Shown here piece by piece: positions 1-10,228 of a DNA stretch of 64,000 nt. The stretch is from positions 1 through 64,000 of the forward strand of contig AJWJ01000010.1 in NCBI GenBank assembly GCA_000277445.1, given 5' to 3'. This DNA is from Polysphondylium violaceum (taxonomy: Eukaryota; Evosea; Eumycetozoa; Dictyosteliales; Dictyosteliaceae). The position numbers were made by a program, and so were the translations under genes. Each line of letters opens with the position of its first letter. The first letter of the stretch is position 1. The notes beneath the pieces were generated by a model that worked only from the letters and a program-made list of their open reading frames with translations, did not search any database and was not told the origin of the DNA.

Positions 1-179
1 TTTTTTTTTTTATTCATTTTTTTTCATTTTTGAGGTGTGGGGGAGATATCAATTTTTCATTTTTTTTTTCTTAAGACAAAAGATAGTGTGTGTGTTACAT
101 TAGTTAGGAGGATAGCGATATTCAATGGTAATCAGAATTATAGAGATAGTTGGTCATTTAACAATATATCTGAAATAAA

Positions 180-2511
180 ATGAGTACTTTAAATAATAAC
201 AACAATAGCAACAATGGTTCATCAACTTTAGCAGCAACAACAACCTCGCCATCTGCATCAACAACTACAACAACAGCAGGAGCATCAACAACTACAACAA
301 CGAATATTAATAATTCAAATTCACAATCAGCAGACGTAGTTAAAACATTTGAACATTTATTGAGAAAATCTCAAAGACTATTTATTGGATTAAGAGATTT
401 GCCTCAGTTTGGAAGACAATGGCAACCATTCTTTCAAAAAACATTTGAACTCTATACAAAGTTGTGGAAATTTCAACAACAATATAGACCAATTTTAGAA
501 GATAAATCAAAGTATGGTTTAAAGAGAAGTGAAATTGGTGAAATTGCATCAAAGATTGGCCAACTTTATTATCATTATTAGTAAGTGTTTGTTATAATAG
601 AATCACTATTATCAATATATTTAGATATTAATGTGTGTTTTAAATGATAGTTTAAGAACTAGTGATACAAATTATTTAAATGAATCATTTATATTTTATG
701 AAGCTATTAGATTAAGAGGATATTTTAAAGACTCTAGTCCTAGTGATGGAAGATTAATGGATTTGTTGGTTAAACAATTGAGATATTATGCAAGATTTAT
801 TGTCGTTTGTTTATTATTAAATAGAAAAAAAGTAGTGTTCGAATTGGTCGAAGAGCTCATGAAACATGTCAATGAATACACTAAATTCAAACCCCATGAT
901 TCACAAGAATGGAATCTTGTTCTTCAAGAGATATTTTCATTTTTACAAGCAGATCAAAGTATAAGTTTAACAGATTCCTCCACTTTACATCCCTCTACTC
1001 CACATCGTATCAATACTAGTTTTACAGATTTATCCTCTCCAATTTTACAACAAGCTATTTTAGTTGGAAATCAACAAAATCAAGTAACTATTTCTTTTTT
1101 ACTATATTATTTGATTGTTTATATATGCTAATTATTGTTGTGGTTGTTGTTTACAAATAATAGATTAAATTTAGTGAAATTACTTTAGATATGTTTAGAA
1201 TGACTCAGTCTCTTGAATATGAGATTTCTGATTTTAAAGATCAAAAAGATAACAATAATAATAATCAAAATAGTAATAATAGTTTAAAGAAAAAGAATCC
1301 TCACAAGCATCTTTTATATCGACCAACTATTTCTCAATTAATACTTTTCCTTTCAAATTCATTTAAAGTAAAATATATTGAATCTTACACATATTTATAT
1401 TTTCAAAAGATTAGTTATTAATACAAATTAATATATAAATATAGGAATTAATAGATAATAGAGCATTATTATTGTATATATCAGCAGATGGAATTATAAA
1501 TCAAGAAACAGAATCTTATTTCTCTAAAGGTTTACTTTTAAATCCTCAACACTCACAAAAATCAAATACAAATAATACAAATAATAATAATAACAACAAC
1601 AACAACAATAATAATAATACAAGTAATTCAACAACATCAAACAATAATAATAATACAACATCAAATAATAATGAAAATAATTTGATAAAATATAATCAAG
1701 AATCAAGTCATGTTCAAACAGAAGTTTTTTATCCTATAGATTTAGTTCCATTTACAAGAAAACCATTCTTTTTAATTGTAGATTCAAGACAAAGTGATAT
1801 ATTTAAAGATTTTTCAACTTTTAATCAACCATTTGTATCTTTACTCTCACCATTATCAACTCCTTCAAGTAACTATTCTTTTATATTTATAATGAATTTG
1901 TTTTTTTAATAGAAAGAAACTAATCATTACATTATCATTATAGAAATTCAATTAAATAGTAAAACAGGAAATTTATTTACATTCTTTTTACATGATCCAC
2001 TTAGTGCATTATTAGATATATCGTCTATTAGTAAATTATCAATTCAACTCTTTAGCAAAGTAAATACAATGATTCAATCTACAAGTTTGGAAATTGGAAA
2101 ATTATTATTCGAGTCCAAGACAAACGGTTCGTTACATCCTTCTTTTTCTTTCTTTTTATCTGATGATCTTTTAAGATCATTTATTATTCGATTTATTTTA
2201 TGCTATTCAATTTTTTATTTACATTTAGATTTTGAAAAAGATACAAAAATGGTAAGTGCTTTTCTTTTCTTTTTCATAATGATCTAAAAATATTAATATT
2301 AAGCTCTTGTTTATAGACTTATTTCCCAATTTCTTATCCTTCGTTGCCAAATAATATTTTGGTAAATCAATCAATATTGGTTTTAATTAAAAATATAGTT
2401 GAAGCTTTGGGTGTCTCTGATAAATTCAATTTCAATAGTATTGCTGTTGATGGTACCACTATTGAAAAAGATAATATTAAAAATATTGAAAATATTACTA
2501 TTGGCAATTAA
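180..2511 (+). CDS. scai: SCAI homologue (suppressor of cancer cell invasion family)
   Basis: In animals SCAI is a nuclear cofactor that represses MRTF/SRF transcription and acts in double-strand-break repair. Six exons join in phase: 180-580, 651-1083, 1164-1367, 1445-1868, 1944-2251 and 2317-2511. They give about 654 aa (human is about 606 aa). Conserved blocks that I recognise include LRTSDTNYLNE, KQLRYYARFIVVCLLLN, EWNLVLQEI, NPHKHLLYRPT and PFTRKPFFLIVDS. The N-terminus (residues 1-55) is Asn/Ser/Thr-rich. A second Asn-rich insert, at about 1560-1680, interrupts the domain and accounts for the extra length. All introns are AT-rich with GT...AG borders. Homology is secure; a role with SRF-type factors in an amoeba is inferred. 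Confidence 0.93.
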
Positions 2512-2636
2512 ATTGGTATAAAATATAACAACAAAAACAACGACGACAACAATATTACCTTTTTTCTTTTTAATTAATTACACCATATTATTTATTTAAA
2601 TAAATCTAAACAAAAGGTTTACAAACAAATCATCTC

Positions 2637-4198
2637 TTAGGAGACTAGAAAAGTTTTAATGTTTGTTTGAGTCGAGATTTTATCCATAAATTCTTTTTTT
2701 GGAATATCATACTCAATTCCGTTGTACACATAGACTCTGGTTAGATTTTTAATTTCACACAGCTTTGACAACAATAGACTTGCTTCCATTTCATCATCAG
2801 ATAAAATATCAATGGATATAGTTTTTATAAATGACAGAGAATCTCTTAGAGTCTCAAACCATTCTGAATAAAAGCTTTCCGATAAAACACACAGTGAAGT
2901 GATGGTGTGTGGGATACTCGATGCCAATTCACGTCCCCAACTAATATTATTAGAATTAGCATCATAGAAGCCGTAATCGAAAATGGCCAAAGTTGTTAGA
3001 TTTGTAAATGTATTGAAAAAGGTGAGCGTTGATTCACCTTGGCCAAGTAAGAAGATCCAAGCAAAAGAGTTGAGATGTTTTTATGGTGTATATAGTCTGA
3101 TGCATTTGAGTATCGATGATTGATTTCACAGTGTTCTATAGCAGATGTTTCTGTCCAAAATTTTAAGAGATGAAACTCACCCGATAGGGTGCTAGGGGCT
3201 AAACATAATTTCTTCAATGTGGTGTTTTTGATGCCAAATTGCTGATTATGGGAACTAGCGTCATATATGGAATGATCAATGACTAGTTCCGTTAGATTCT
3301 TGTTTAGGTTTAAATAGTGAACCAAGTCTGATATTTTCAAATTATTCCTATTAATAAATGAAAGTTTTCTAAGGGATTGATGGTTTATCAAAGAGGGAAC
3401 GGTCAAGATATTTGGTACATTTGTAATATCCAATGAATTTAAATGATATAGGTATGAGAATAAATCATCAAGTGTTGATTCATCTATACTATCTTTTTCT
3501 CTAAATTGGAAGACAAGATTTGTGATATTACAAAAAGTTTCAAAACTATTGGATATCAACATATCTACAATGATTGGCCGATTTAGGATAATGGAATTTA
3601 TATTTTCAATTTCAAATTCATGGTTTATCAATATTGATAAATCTAAAAGTCGATTTTTTTCATCCTTTTTGTTTTTTTCAATTGATAATCTTGTATTTGT
3701 TGATTTATACTTTTTAATCACCGAAGCATTGTTGGTATTTTGAAAATCTAGTAAAGATACAACAGAGGGATTCGAAAATAAAAGATTGTCAATAAAAGAA
3801 TCATTTGGGTCTAAAGGAATCGTGATATTGTATTGATTGTTGAGATACACTTGTTTGAATAGTGTCCTTGATTCCCGATCCATGATCTCCAAGCTATCAT
3901 TAAGAAATAAAATGTTTTTAAAATTGAATTTCTTTTTCATAAAATCTATACAATGGTAAATAGCATCTGTGGTATCCAATCCAATTGAAGGGTAATCTAG
4001 AGACTGTATTAAACCATTACTCCATTGCTTACAAACTCTATTCAAGTGATTGATACAAAACCCAATGGTGGAAATTGAAAAGACTGCTTTATCATTTTTA
4101 AAAGGAAAGTATAAATCTGATTTACTCCCATTAAATATTAACAAAGATCGAAGAAAATGGTTTAATATAGTTTTTAATATCACTGTTGATGTAATCAT
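2637..4198 (-). CDS. Leucine-rich-repeat/F-box-like protein with a frame change
   Basis: A dictyostelid-type LRR protein of about 520 aa. The start (4198) is followed by hydrophobic and polar residues and an F-box-like end motif (LNRVCKQW). Irregular leucine-rich repeats follow (for example NLTELVIDH, LRKLSFINR, LTTLAIFDYG). Two overlapping reading frames, 4198-2996 and about 3045-2637, both look like the same LRR protein. They meet near 3038-3048, where I see no intron with a legal acceptor. This is a real frameshift, a recent pseudogene or an assembly error. Proteins of this kind form large multigene families in dictyostelids and may act as SCF adaptors, but no partner can be named. The start lies only 93 bp from the next gene, which is divergent. 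Confidence 0.68.
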
Positions 4199-4291
4199 TG
4201 AGTTATTTCTATTACAAATTTTCTTTTTTTTTTTTTTCTTCTTTTTTTTCTTTTTTTTTCTTTGGTCAAATCTAAAAAAACAGAAATAATT
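4199..4291. promoter_or_regulatory. Short divergent promoter
   Basis: Only 93 bp separate the start codons of the LRR gene (minus) and the P-loop gene (plus). Most of it is one T-rich, A-poor tract (about 4221-4262). Both genes must initiate inside or beside this tract. No TATA element stands out. Confidence 0.5.
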
Positions 4292-5161
4292 ATGATATCT
4301 TGTCTGACAAATACTGGCATTAATTTAATTAGTAAACCATTTTCAAAATGTTTGCCAATATCAACAACAACTAGCTATAGATACTACACAAAAAGAGAAC
4401 ATGACGATGTAGAAAAACAATGGTTTAAACCAAAGGAATCACTGTCGAGTGAATTGGAAAGATCAAATAAAGAATCTAAACCTTTGGTTGTGTTTTTAGA
4501 AGGTCCCTCAGGTTCGGGTAAACGTCAACTGCTTGAAAGACTCAGTAATACAGGATACCATTGTATCATTAAGCCATTTATCGATGTGGCCAAAGACAAT
4601 GCAAAAGATATTTTACAGCCATCCTCATCATTTGATATAAAGAATCAATCTAAACTCTATGACCAACTCATCAAAGATAATTTAAATCAGTCATTATTAA
4701 ATAGTAGCAACAAGAGCAAAGATCAAGCAGCATTTAAAAACAATTTACTATTTGTTCACAGATCACCCATTAGTTCAATCATTTATGATAAGGGCAATAA
4801 CCAAATAGAATCGATTAATAAATTTATCCAACAACAAAAGCAACAAGAAAAAGATTATAACGTTGTTTATGTCTATTGCAAAACACCGGTAGAATTGATT
4901 CAACAAAGACTCGGAGGTCGTTATCATTTCAACGAAGATCAAGACAATCAATTGGTTTCCAAACTAAACATTACCGACCTTCAAGAATTCTCAGAGGAAC
5001 TCTATTCCACTATGGAAAAGGAATCTGTTTTCGACGAAGTCTTAGACACAACATCCATCAAACAAGCCTGTCCTAGTCTTTTGGCAATGTTTAATATCTA
5101 CTTTAACAATGACTCTCTTCAACAACTCATCAAAGACCGTTTAAATGGTAATAAAAAATAA
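4292..5161 (+). CDS. Mitochondrial P-loop nucleotide/nucleoside kinase-like protein
   Basis: Single exon, 289 aa. The first ATG in frame is at 4292. Residues 1-35 are rich in Ser, Thr, Lys and Arg with almost no acids, as in a mitochondrial presequence. A Walker A motif, GPSGSGKR, lies at residues 71-78 after a beta strand (LVVFLE). Later LFVHRSP (a lid/DRS-like site) and VVYVYCKTPVELIQQRLGGR fit the core of the thymidylate/deoxynucleoside kinase fold. The Walker A motif ends in Arg rather than Ser/Thr, so activity is uncertain. I do not recognise an exact orthologue. A mitochondrial P-loop kinase is the best reading; a non-catalytic NTPase is possible. Confidence 0.7.
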   Translation: MISCLTNTGINLISKPFSKCLPISTTTSYRYYTKREHDDVEKQWFKPKESLSSELERSNKESKPLVVFLEGPSGSGKRQLLERLSNTGYHCIIKPFIDVAKDNAKDILQPSSSFDIKNQSKLYDQLIKDNLNQSLLNSSNKSKDQAAFKNNLLFVHRSPISSIIYDKGNNQIESINKFIQQQKQQEKDYNVVYVYCKTPVELIQQRLGGRYHFNEDQDNQLVSKLNITDLQEFSEELYSTMEKESVFDEVLDTTSIKQACPSLLAMFNIYFNNDSLQQLIKDRLNGNKK

Positions 5162-5550
5162 ACAACATAATCACCTATTCCTATCCTCTACCAGTGTATT
5201 CCATCAAGGAATATACATGTATACTAGCCTATTTCCCACTATGGAAGCACCACTCTGGTTATTAAATCCATTTATATAGGACATCGAACCTATATTTTAC
5301 TAATAGAATGAATCGAATTGCCAAAATAATCACTGTCAAAAAAAAAATCTTTCCCACCCTTTCACAGTTTTTTTTTTTTGTATTTTTTTTTTATTTAGCC
5401 AATTCGATTTTGAGGACAGATTCCATCCTTCTGCATTCCATCATTGTTAAAAATGCAAGAAGCTAAAACAGTATAAATAGTGTGTTTCGTCATTGACCTT
5501 TTATTAAAACACACACATTTATCTCTATCTCTCTATATTTATATTATAAA
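5162..5550. other. Intergenic with TATA element
   Basis: Between the P-loop gene and the first secreted paralogue. It contains a 12-bp perfect palindrome TATACATGTATA at 5212-5223, long T tracts near 5370-5395, and TATAAATAG at 5472-5480, about 70 bp upstream of the next ATG. No gene is seen. Confidence 0.55.
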
Positions 5551-6674
5551 ATGAAATCATTTCTATCAACTTTTACCTTACTATCATTATTAGTTTGTGC
5601 ATTAAATGTATGTTTGTCATATTGAAGAATGTATCTTACAAATAATATTAATCATAGTGTTTCACACTCTTTTCATCTATAGGCACAAAACTTTTTATTC
5701 TCTATCACAGAGGTCCCAACTGCCGTTACAAATGTTATTGGACAATTTGATCTAAACAATGTAACCAATTACCAGTTTTGCTATTTCAATGAAACTATGA
5801 GAGTTTTGGATGCTATTTCCTTGACTGGTTATACTGTATGTAGCTTTCTATGTAATTTAATAATTTCATAAAGTCTAATTAAATCAATCAATAGCTTAAA
5901 ATGCTTGGCTCTTTAGATTCAAAAAGTATTTCAGTTGTAAATATCGATACTCTCTCTGGTGGAATTAATCATGTTGCCGATATTCCCTTACCAAATAATA
6001 TGAATGCAAACCAAATCTCATCAATATACAGTCAATATTGGAGTCCAATGGCTGTTTATTTCCTTACACAAGTTGGTAATCAAGTTTCTTTAAATTCTTT
6101 AGATCTCACTAGTTATCAAATGTAATTATTTATTATCTAAAGTTTATATTGCATGCAGTATGTGCCAACATTCATTAATATTACGACTATTTCTAGCTCA
6201 TCAATGTCATTATTTAATCAAAATACTCAATCAGTCTCAGGTGTTTTAAATACACAAGGCACATTTTTAGTTGTATCTGTTGTCAACAACCAATATTTTG
6301 TCTTGGATGTTGACCCAACCACCCAAACTATTGTTCAAAAAGTTCAAATTACAGGTCACAAACCAGCACAAGTATTTGCATTGGTAGCATTTGATGGTGC
6401 TTCATATATCTTTGAATTACAAGGATCTCAAGTATTGGTACAATATGTTGGATTCAGAGGCAATGCTCTTGTTCTTGCTGGCACTATACAAGTGAATGCC
6501 GATGCACAAGATATCAACATCACCTATAATGAAGAATGGATTCTTATGAATGTTTACAACTCTGCCAACAAAACCGATGTCTATGTTATTAGTACACTTG
6601 ATTTCTCTCTTATTTCAAGCACAACATTACCAATCCCAACCGCACGTAATAGTGTCCTCTATTCCTATTATTAA
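5551..6674 (+). CDS. Small secreted protein, paralogue A of a tandem pair
   Basis: Four exons (5551-5607, 5683-5835, 5895-6121, 6197-6674) give 304 aa. Exon 1 is exactly a signal peptide, 19 residues starting MKSFLSTFTLLSLLVCALN. The mature part is rich in beta-strand-like Val/Ile/Thr segments and has several N-glycosylation sequons (for example NVT, NIT, NKT). There are no membrane segments and few cysteines. Exon lengths of 57/153/227/478 nt match the next gene (57/150/227/478), with alignable sequence throughout; VSGVLNTQGTFLVVSVV aligns with VQGVLNTQGNYLVVSVL. The fold may be a small propeller, but I do not recognise the family. The TATA box and simple strong promoter suggest high, regulated expression. 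Confidence 0.85.
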
Positions 6675-7058
6675 ATCTATTTGATTGTGTGTTTATAACA
6701 ATCAAATCATAAACACAATAAATATTAAACGAAAACAAATATTGTGCTGATTAAATCAAGAGCTTACCAGGTGACATCTATCTACCCTTTTTTATAAAGT
6801 TTGTATATCCCCTTTACAGAGCAGCATCAGGGCTTCATATACTCTTTTCAGACAATTTTAACTCCAGAAATACCTTTTATTATAATAATCAAAGTGTTTG
6901 ATATTGATATGATACAAACATTACCTAAAAGTAGAATGTCTAGAAAAAGTTTTCGATAAAGACTATATAGTCATCACTAATAGTGATTTACCAAATCTTA
7001 AAGGACTCTAATTTTCTGCTTTGCCCTGCTGAAAAAGCAAGTTTATTTTTTTGTTTAT

Positions 7059-7081
7059 GGAAGGGAACCATCTTCCCTTCC
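7059..7081. repeat. Perfect 9-bp inverted repeat
   Basis: The arms GGAAGGGAA and TTCCCTTCC flank a 5-nt loop. Its G/C content is high for intergenic DNA here, and it lies about 360 bp upstream of the second secreted gene. It may be a factor-binding site or an end of the upstream transcript. Confidence 0.6.
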
Positions 7082-7149
7082 ATTCCACGACCATTAGATA
7101 AAAACGTTTTGGGTGAACCCATCTTTTATCCCACTTTTCTCATATAAAC

Positions 7150-7157
7150 TGACGTCA
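7150..7157. promoter_or_regulatory. CRE/bZIP-type octamer TGACGTCA
   Basis: A perfect palindromic TGACGTCA lies about 285 bp upstream of the second secreted paralogue. This is the classic bZIP (CREB/ATF) site. Whether a dictyostelid bZIP factor uses it is inference. No such site was noticed upstream of paralogue A. Confidence 0.45.
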
Positions 7158-7333
7158 CAAAAAAAACAAAGATATTTATAATGATTTTTCAATTTTTTTT
7201 TTTTTTTTAAGGTAGTGCAATTGATGGCAGATATTTTGTGTGGAATGTTTTTTTTCCGACAATAAAAGATTTTTCCCGGCTATTCGAATTATTTTTATTT
7301 GCATATGGGAACAATTTGGGAAAACAGAAATAG

Positions 7334-7340
7334 TATAAAA
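7334..7340 (+). promoter_or_regulatory. TATA element of secreted paralogue B
   Basis: TATAAAA lies about 103 bp upstream of the ATG. The matching element of paralogue A (TATAAATAG, 5472-5480) is at a similar distance. Confidence 0.5.
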
Positions 7341-7442
7341 CCCAAACAATCAACAATCATTTCTTGCATTCAACACAAACAAGTAAATTTGTAAAACAAA
7401 TAAATACTTTTTTCGATTACGACAATCGTTATAGATCTCAAA

Positions 7443-8588
7443 ATGAAATCATATCAATCAATAATTACAATCCTATCAGTTTTGGTTTGTGTATTAAATG
7501 TATGCTTTTTCGGGTTTGATTATTATTTATATTTTGGTTTAAACACATATACACGTAAATGCTAATATAAATTCATATTACAGGCACAAGTCTATTTGAA
7601 CACAATCACTCCCACACCAACAAATGTTTTACAAAGCTTTAATCTCGACGACTCTAGCGATTTCTCCACTGTATTTCTCAATGCATCAATGAATATCTTT
7701 TCTGTCATTTATAGAGATACAACACAAGAGGATGTATGTATTTAGTGCAATCACTATTCGTTTATCATTCAGAGATCTAATATATTTAAACAACACTATC
7801 AAATATATTAGCTTCAATTTGTAGCCTCATTTGATTCAAATAGTATCTCTGTTGTTAATTCTAATTATACAAGTGGTAGTATTTATAAAGTTAAAACTGT
7901 TCCCTTACCAAACAACCTCCAAACAAGTCAACTCTCATCTTTCTTCACCTCTTATTGGAACCCACCTATGGTATATTTCCTCAGTCAAGTTGATACTGTT
8001 GTCTCTTTGAACTCTTTGAATCTTAATAATCACAGAATGTAAGTGTCTCTATTGTGTATTTACTCCTAATACTGTAGATCGGTTATTAACAATTTTACTC
8101 GGATTAACAGCTCAACCTGGAACTTATTAAATCAAAAAGTTTCATCAGTTCAAGGTGTTTTAAATACTCAAGGTAATTATTTAGTTGTGTCTGTTCTCAA
8201 CAATCAATACATTGCTGTAGATGTTGATCCATCCTCAAAATCCATTGTTCAAAAAGCCCAAATTGCCCCATCCCATACCCCTGCTCAAATATTCAAATTA
8301 GTTGGTTTTAATTCAAACTCTTTTATCTATGAGTTACAAGGTCCCAATGTATTCATCCAACAGGTAAACTGGAAAGATAATAGCCTTACTCTTGTCAGTA
8401 CCGTTGTAGTTGGTCCAGGTGTCACTGATATCAATGTATTCTTTAACCAAGGATGGGTTCTCATGACTGTATACATTTTTGAAAAAACCGATGTCTACAT
8501 CATCAGCAACTATGACTTTTCCATTGAAAAGTACACTACTTTACCTATAGCCCAAAGCGAAACCTGTGTTCTTTTTGCTCATTATTAA
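7443..8588 (+). CDS. Small secreted protein, paralogue B of a tandem pair
   Basis: Four exons (7443-7499, 7584-7733, 7812-8038, 8111-8588) give 303 aa. Exon 1 encodes a 19-residue signal peptide starting MKSYQSIITIL. Exon boundaries and phases match paralogue A one for one, so the pair arose by tandem duplication after the introns were in place. Similarity is strongest in exon 4 (VDVDPSSKSIVQKAQI against VDVDPTTQTIVQKVQI). There are no transmembrane segments. It is probably an extracellular or vesicular protein of unknown role. Divergence across the whole coding region shows that the duplication is not recent. Confidence 0.84.
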
Positions 8589-9106
8589 ACCAAAGAATCA
8601 TATTAAAATTGAATAAAAAAATGTTTCCACATCAATTAATACGTTTATCTTTTATTAAAGAATATTTTTGAAAGAAAACTGCCTAAAGCTTTGTATAAAA
8701 GATCAAAGATACCCAAATTTTTAATTATGTATGAAAACTCATGGTTTTTAGTTTAGTTTTTAATTTAATTCCCACATTGATGAGAATTTAGAAATGAATT
8801 TTGATGAATGTCAAAAATGATGTCCACACAAAATATTCAACAAGCTTAATTCATGAACCTATCTTTTTTATCATTACCCTATTTTCAACGTTGAGTCCAT
8901 ATGACCATTCATTATTTTTCCCCTAATTTAGTCAATTTACAAAATCTTCAATATAAACATATTCATTAAATTATTGTATCTTTACCTGTTGTGGAAAAAT
9001 CATGAAAGGATGTTGAAAAATAAAAAGTGAAAAAATGTTTTTGTGTTTTAAAAAAATAAATTCATTTGCATATTATACCTATAAATATATATAGTAAGAA
9101 TAAAAG
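8589..9106. other. Intergenic, nothing recognised
   Basis: 518 bp of AT-rich DNA between the secreted pair and the Yju2 gene, ending in a TATA-rich stretch (ATAAATATATATAG, about 9080-9093) just before the start codon. No gene or repeat is evident. Confidence 0.5.
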
Positions 9107-10048
9107 ATGAGTGACCGTAAAGTATTGACTAAATATTACCCACCCGAGTTTGATCCGAGCAAAATCACAAAGATAAAGGTAAAGAAACTACCTTATACCA
9201 AGGTGACGACAATGCTGCCTATGAGCATTCGATGCAACACTTGTGGTGAATATATTGGCAGGGGAACGAAATTCAATGCAAAAAAGGAGACAGTGGCAGG
9301 CGAGAGTTATCTCGGTTTAAAGATCTACAGATTCTATCTACGTTGCAAAAAGTGTGCAGCCGAGCTGACCATTCGTACAGATCCCAAAAACTCAGAGTAT
9401 ATATGTGAAGCGGGTGCAACGAAAAACTATGAACCTTGGAAAGAGACACAAGATGAAAAAGATACCCGTCTACATCAAGAAGCAGAGGAAGAGGTCGATG
9501 CTATGAAGGCGTTGGAGAATAGAACTCTTCAGTCAAAGCGAGAGATGGAGATTTTGGATGGTTTAGAAGAAATGAAAGCACACAATAGTAGATTGGCTGA
9601 AATTGCAGATACTGATATCCTCTTGGAGTATAATCTAAAAAAACAACAAGAAATCAAAGACCAATTTGAAAAAGAAGATGAAGATTTAATTAAACAAGTA
9701 TTTGGTAAAAATAAAGATCATGATAGTCAAGACCAAGATGAAGATGAGGATGAAGAACAAGACAGCGAAGAAGATACCAAAATTAAAAGAATAGATGATG
9801 AACAAGATGATAAATTTAATAGTTTATTTAATAGCAAATCAACAAATGATAATAATAGCAGTGTTAACAATAATAGTACTAAAACAACAACAACAACAGC
9901 GTCTAAACCTAAAACATCGATACTTTCAAATGTTAAAATCGTAAAATCTCAAGAGCCACCAAAACCTGCACCTTTAGCACAACCCAATACAAATTTATCT
10001 TCTCTTCTTGGGGGCTATGATAGTGATGAAGAAGAAGAAGATAATTAA
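9107..10048 (+). CDS. yju2: Pre-mRNA splicing factor Yju2/CCDC94 (CWC16 family)
   Basis: Single exon, 313 aa. Yju2 joins the spliceosome around the first transesterification step and promotes branching. The N-terminus is almost collinear with animal and fungal Yju2: a start like MSDRKVLTKYYPPEFDPSKI, then CNTCGEYI and RCKKCAAELTIRTDP. The four zinc-binding cysteines are C43, C46, C80 and C83. A coiled, acidic C-terminal half follows, with a long Asp/Glu run (about residues 205-235) and a Thr/Asn stretch. The final GGYDSDEEEED tail is typical of the family. Length and start agree with homologues. Confidence 0.96.
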   Translation: MSDRKVLTKYYPPEFDPSKITKIKVKKLPYTKVTTMLPMSIRCNTCGEYIGRGTKFNAKKETVAGESYLGLKIYRFYLRCKKCAAELTIRTDPKNSEYICEAGATKNYEPWKETQDEKDTRLHQEAEEEVDAMKALENRTLQSKREMEILDGLEEMKAHNSRLAEIADTDILLEYNLKKQQEIKDQFEKEDEDLIKQVFGKNKDHDSQDQDEDEDEEQDSEEDTKIKRIDDEQDDKFNSLFNSKSTNDNNSSVNNNSTKTTTTTASKPKTSILSNVKIVKSQEPPKPAPLAQPNTNLSSLLGGYDSDEEEEDN

Positions 10049-10228
10049 ATAAATAATAAAACACAATTGTAAATATAAATTTTAAACAAGATCTTTAGGA
10101 AATTTAAAAAATTATTTAAACAAATAATGTTTATTTAATTTTAGAGATGGTGTTGGATTAAATTAATAATAATAATTATTATTATTAGTTGTTTTGATTT
10201 GTTTTGTATTTTTTATTATGATATTTTT

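Larger units (their letters stand above)
6675..7442. other. Intergenic between the secreted paralogues
   Basis: 768 bp, AT-rich, with no reading frame that looks coding. It holds an inverted repeat at 7059-7081, a CRE-type octamer at 7150-7157, a T tract near 7192-7210 and a TATA element at 7334-7340. Confidence 0.55.

Noticed and set aside
4262-4291. Ten-codon N-terminal extension of the P-loop protein.
   Set aside because: It begins with TTG, not ATG. The in-frame ATG at 4292 gives a good mitochondrial presequence.
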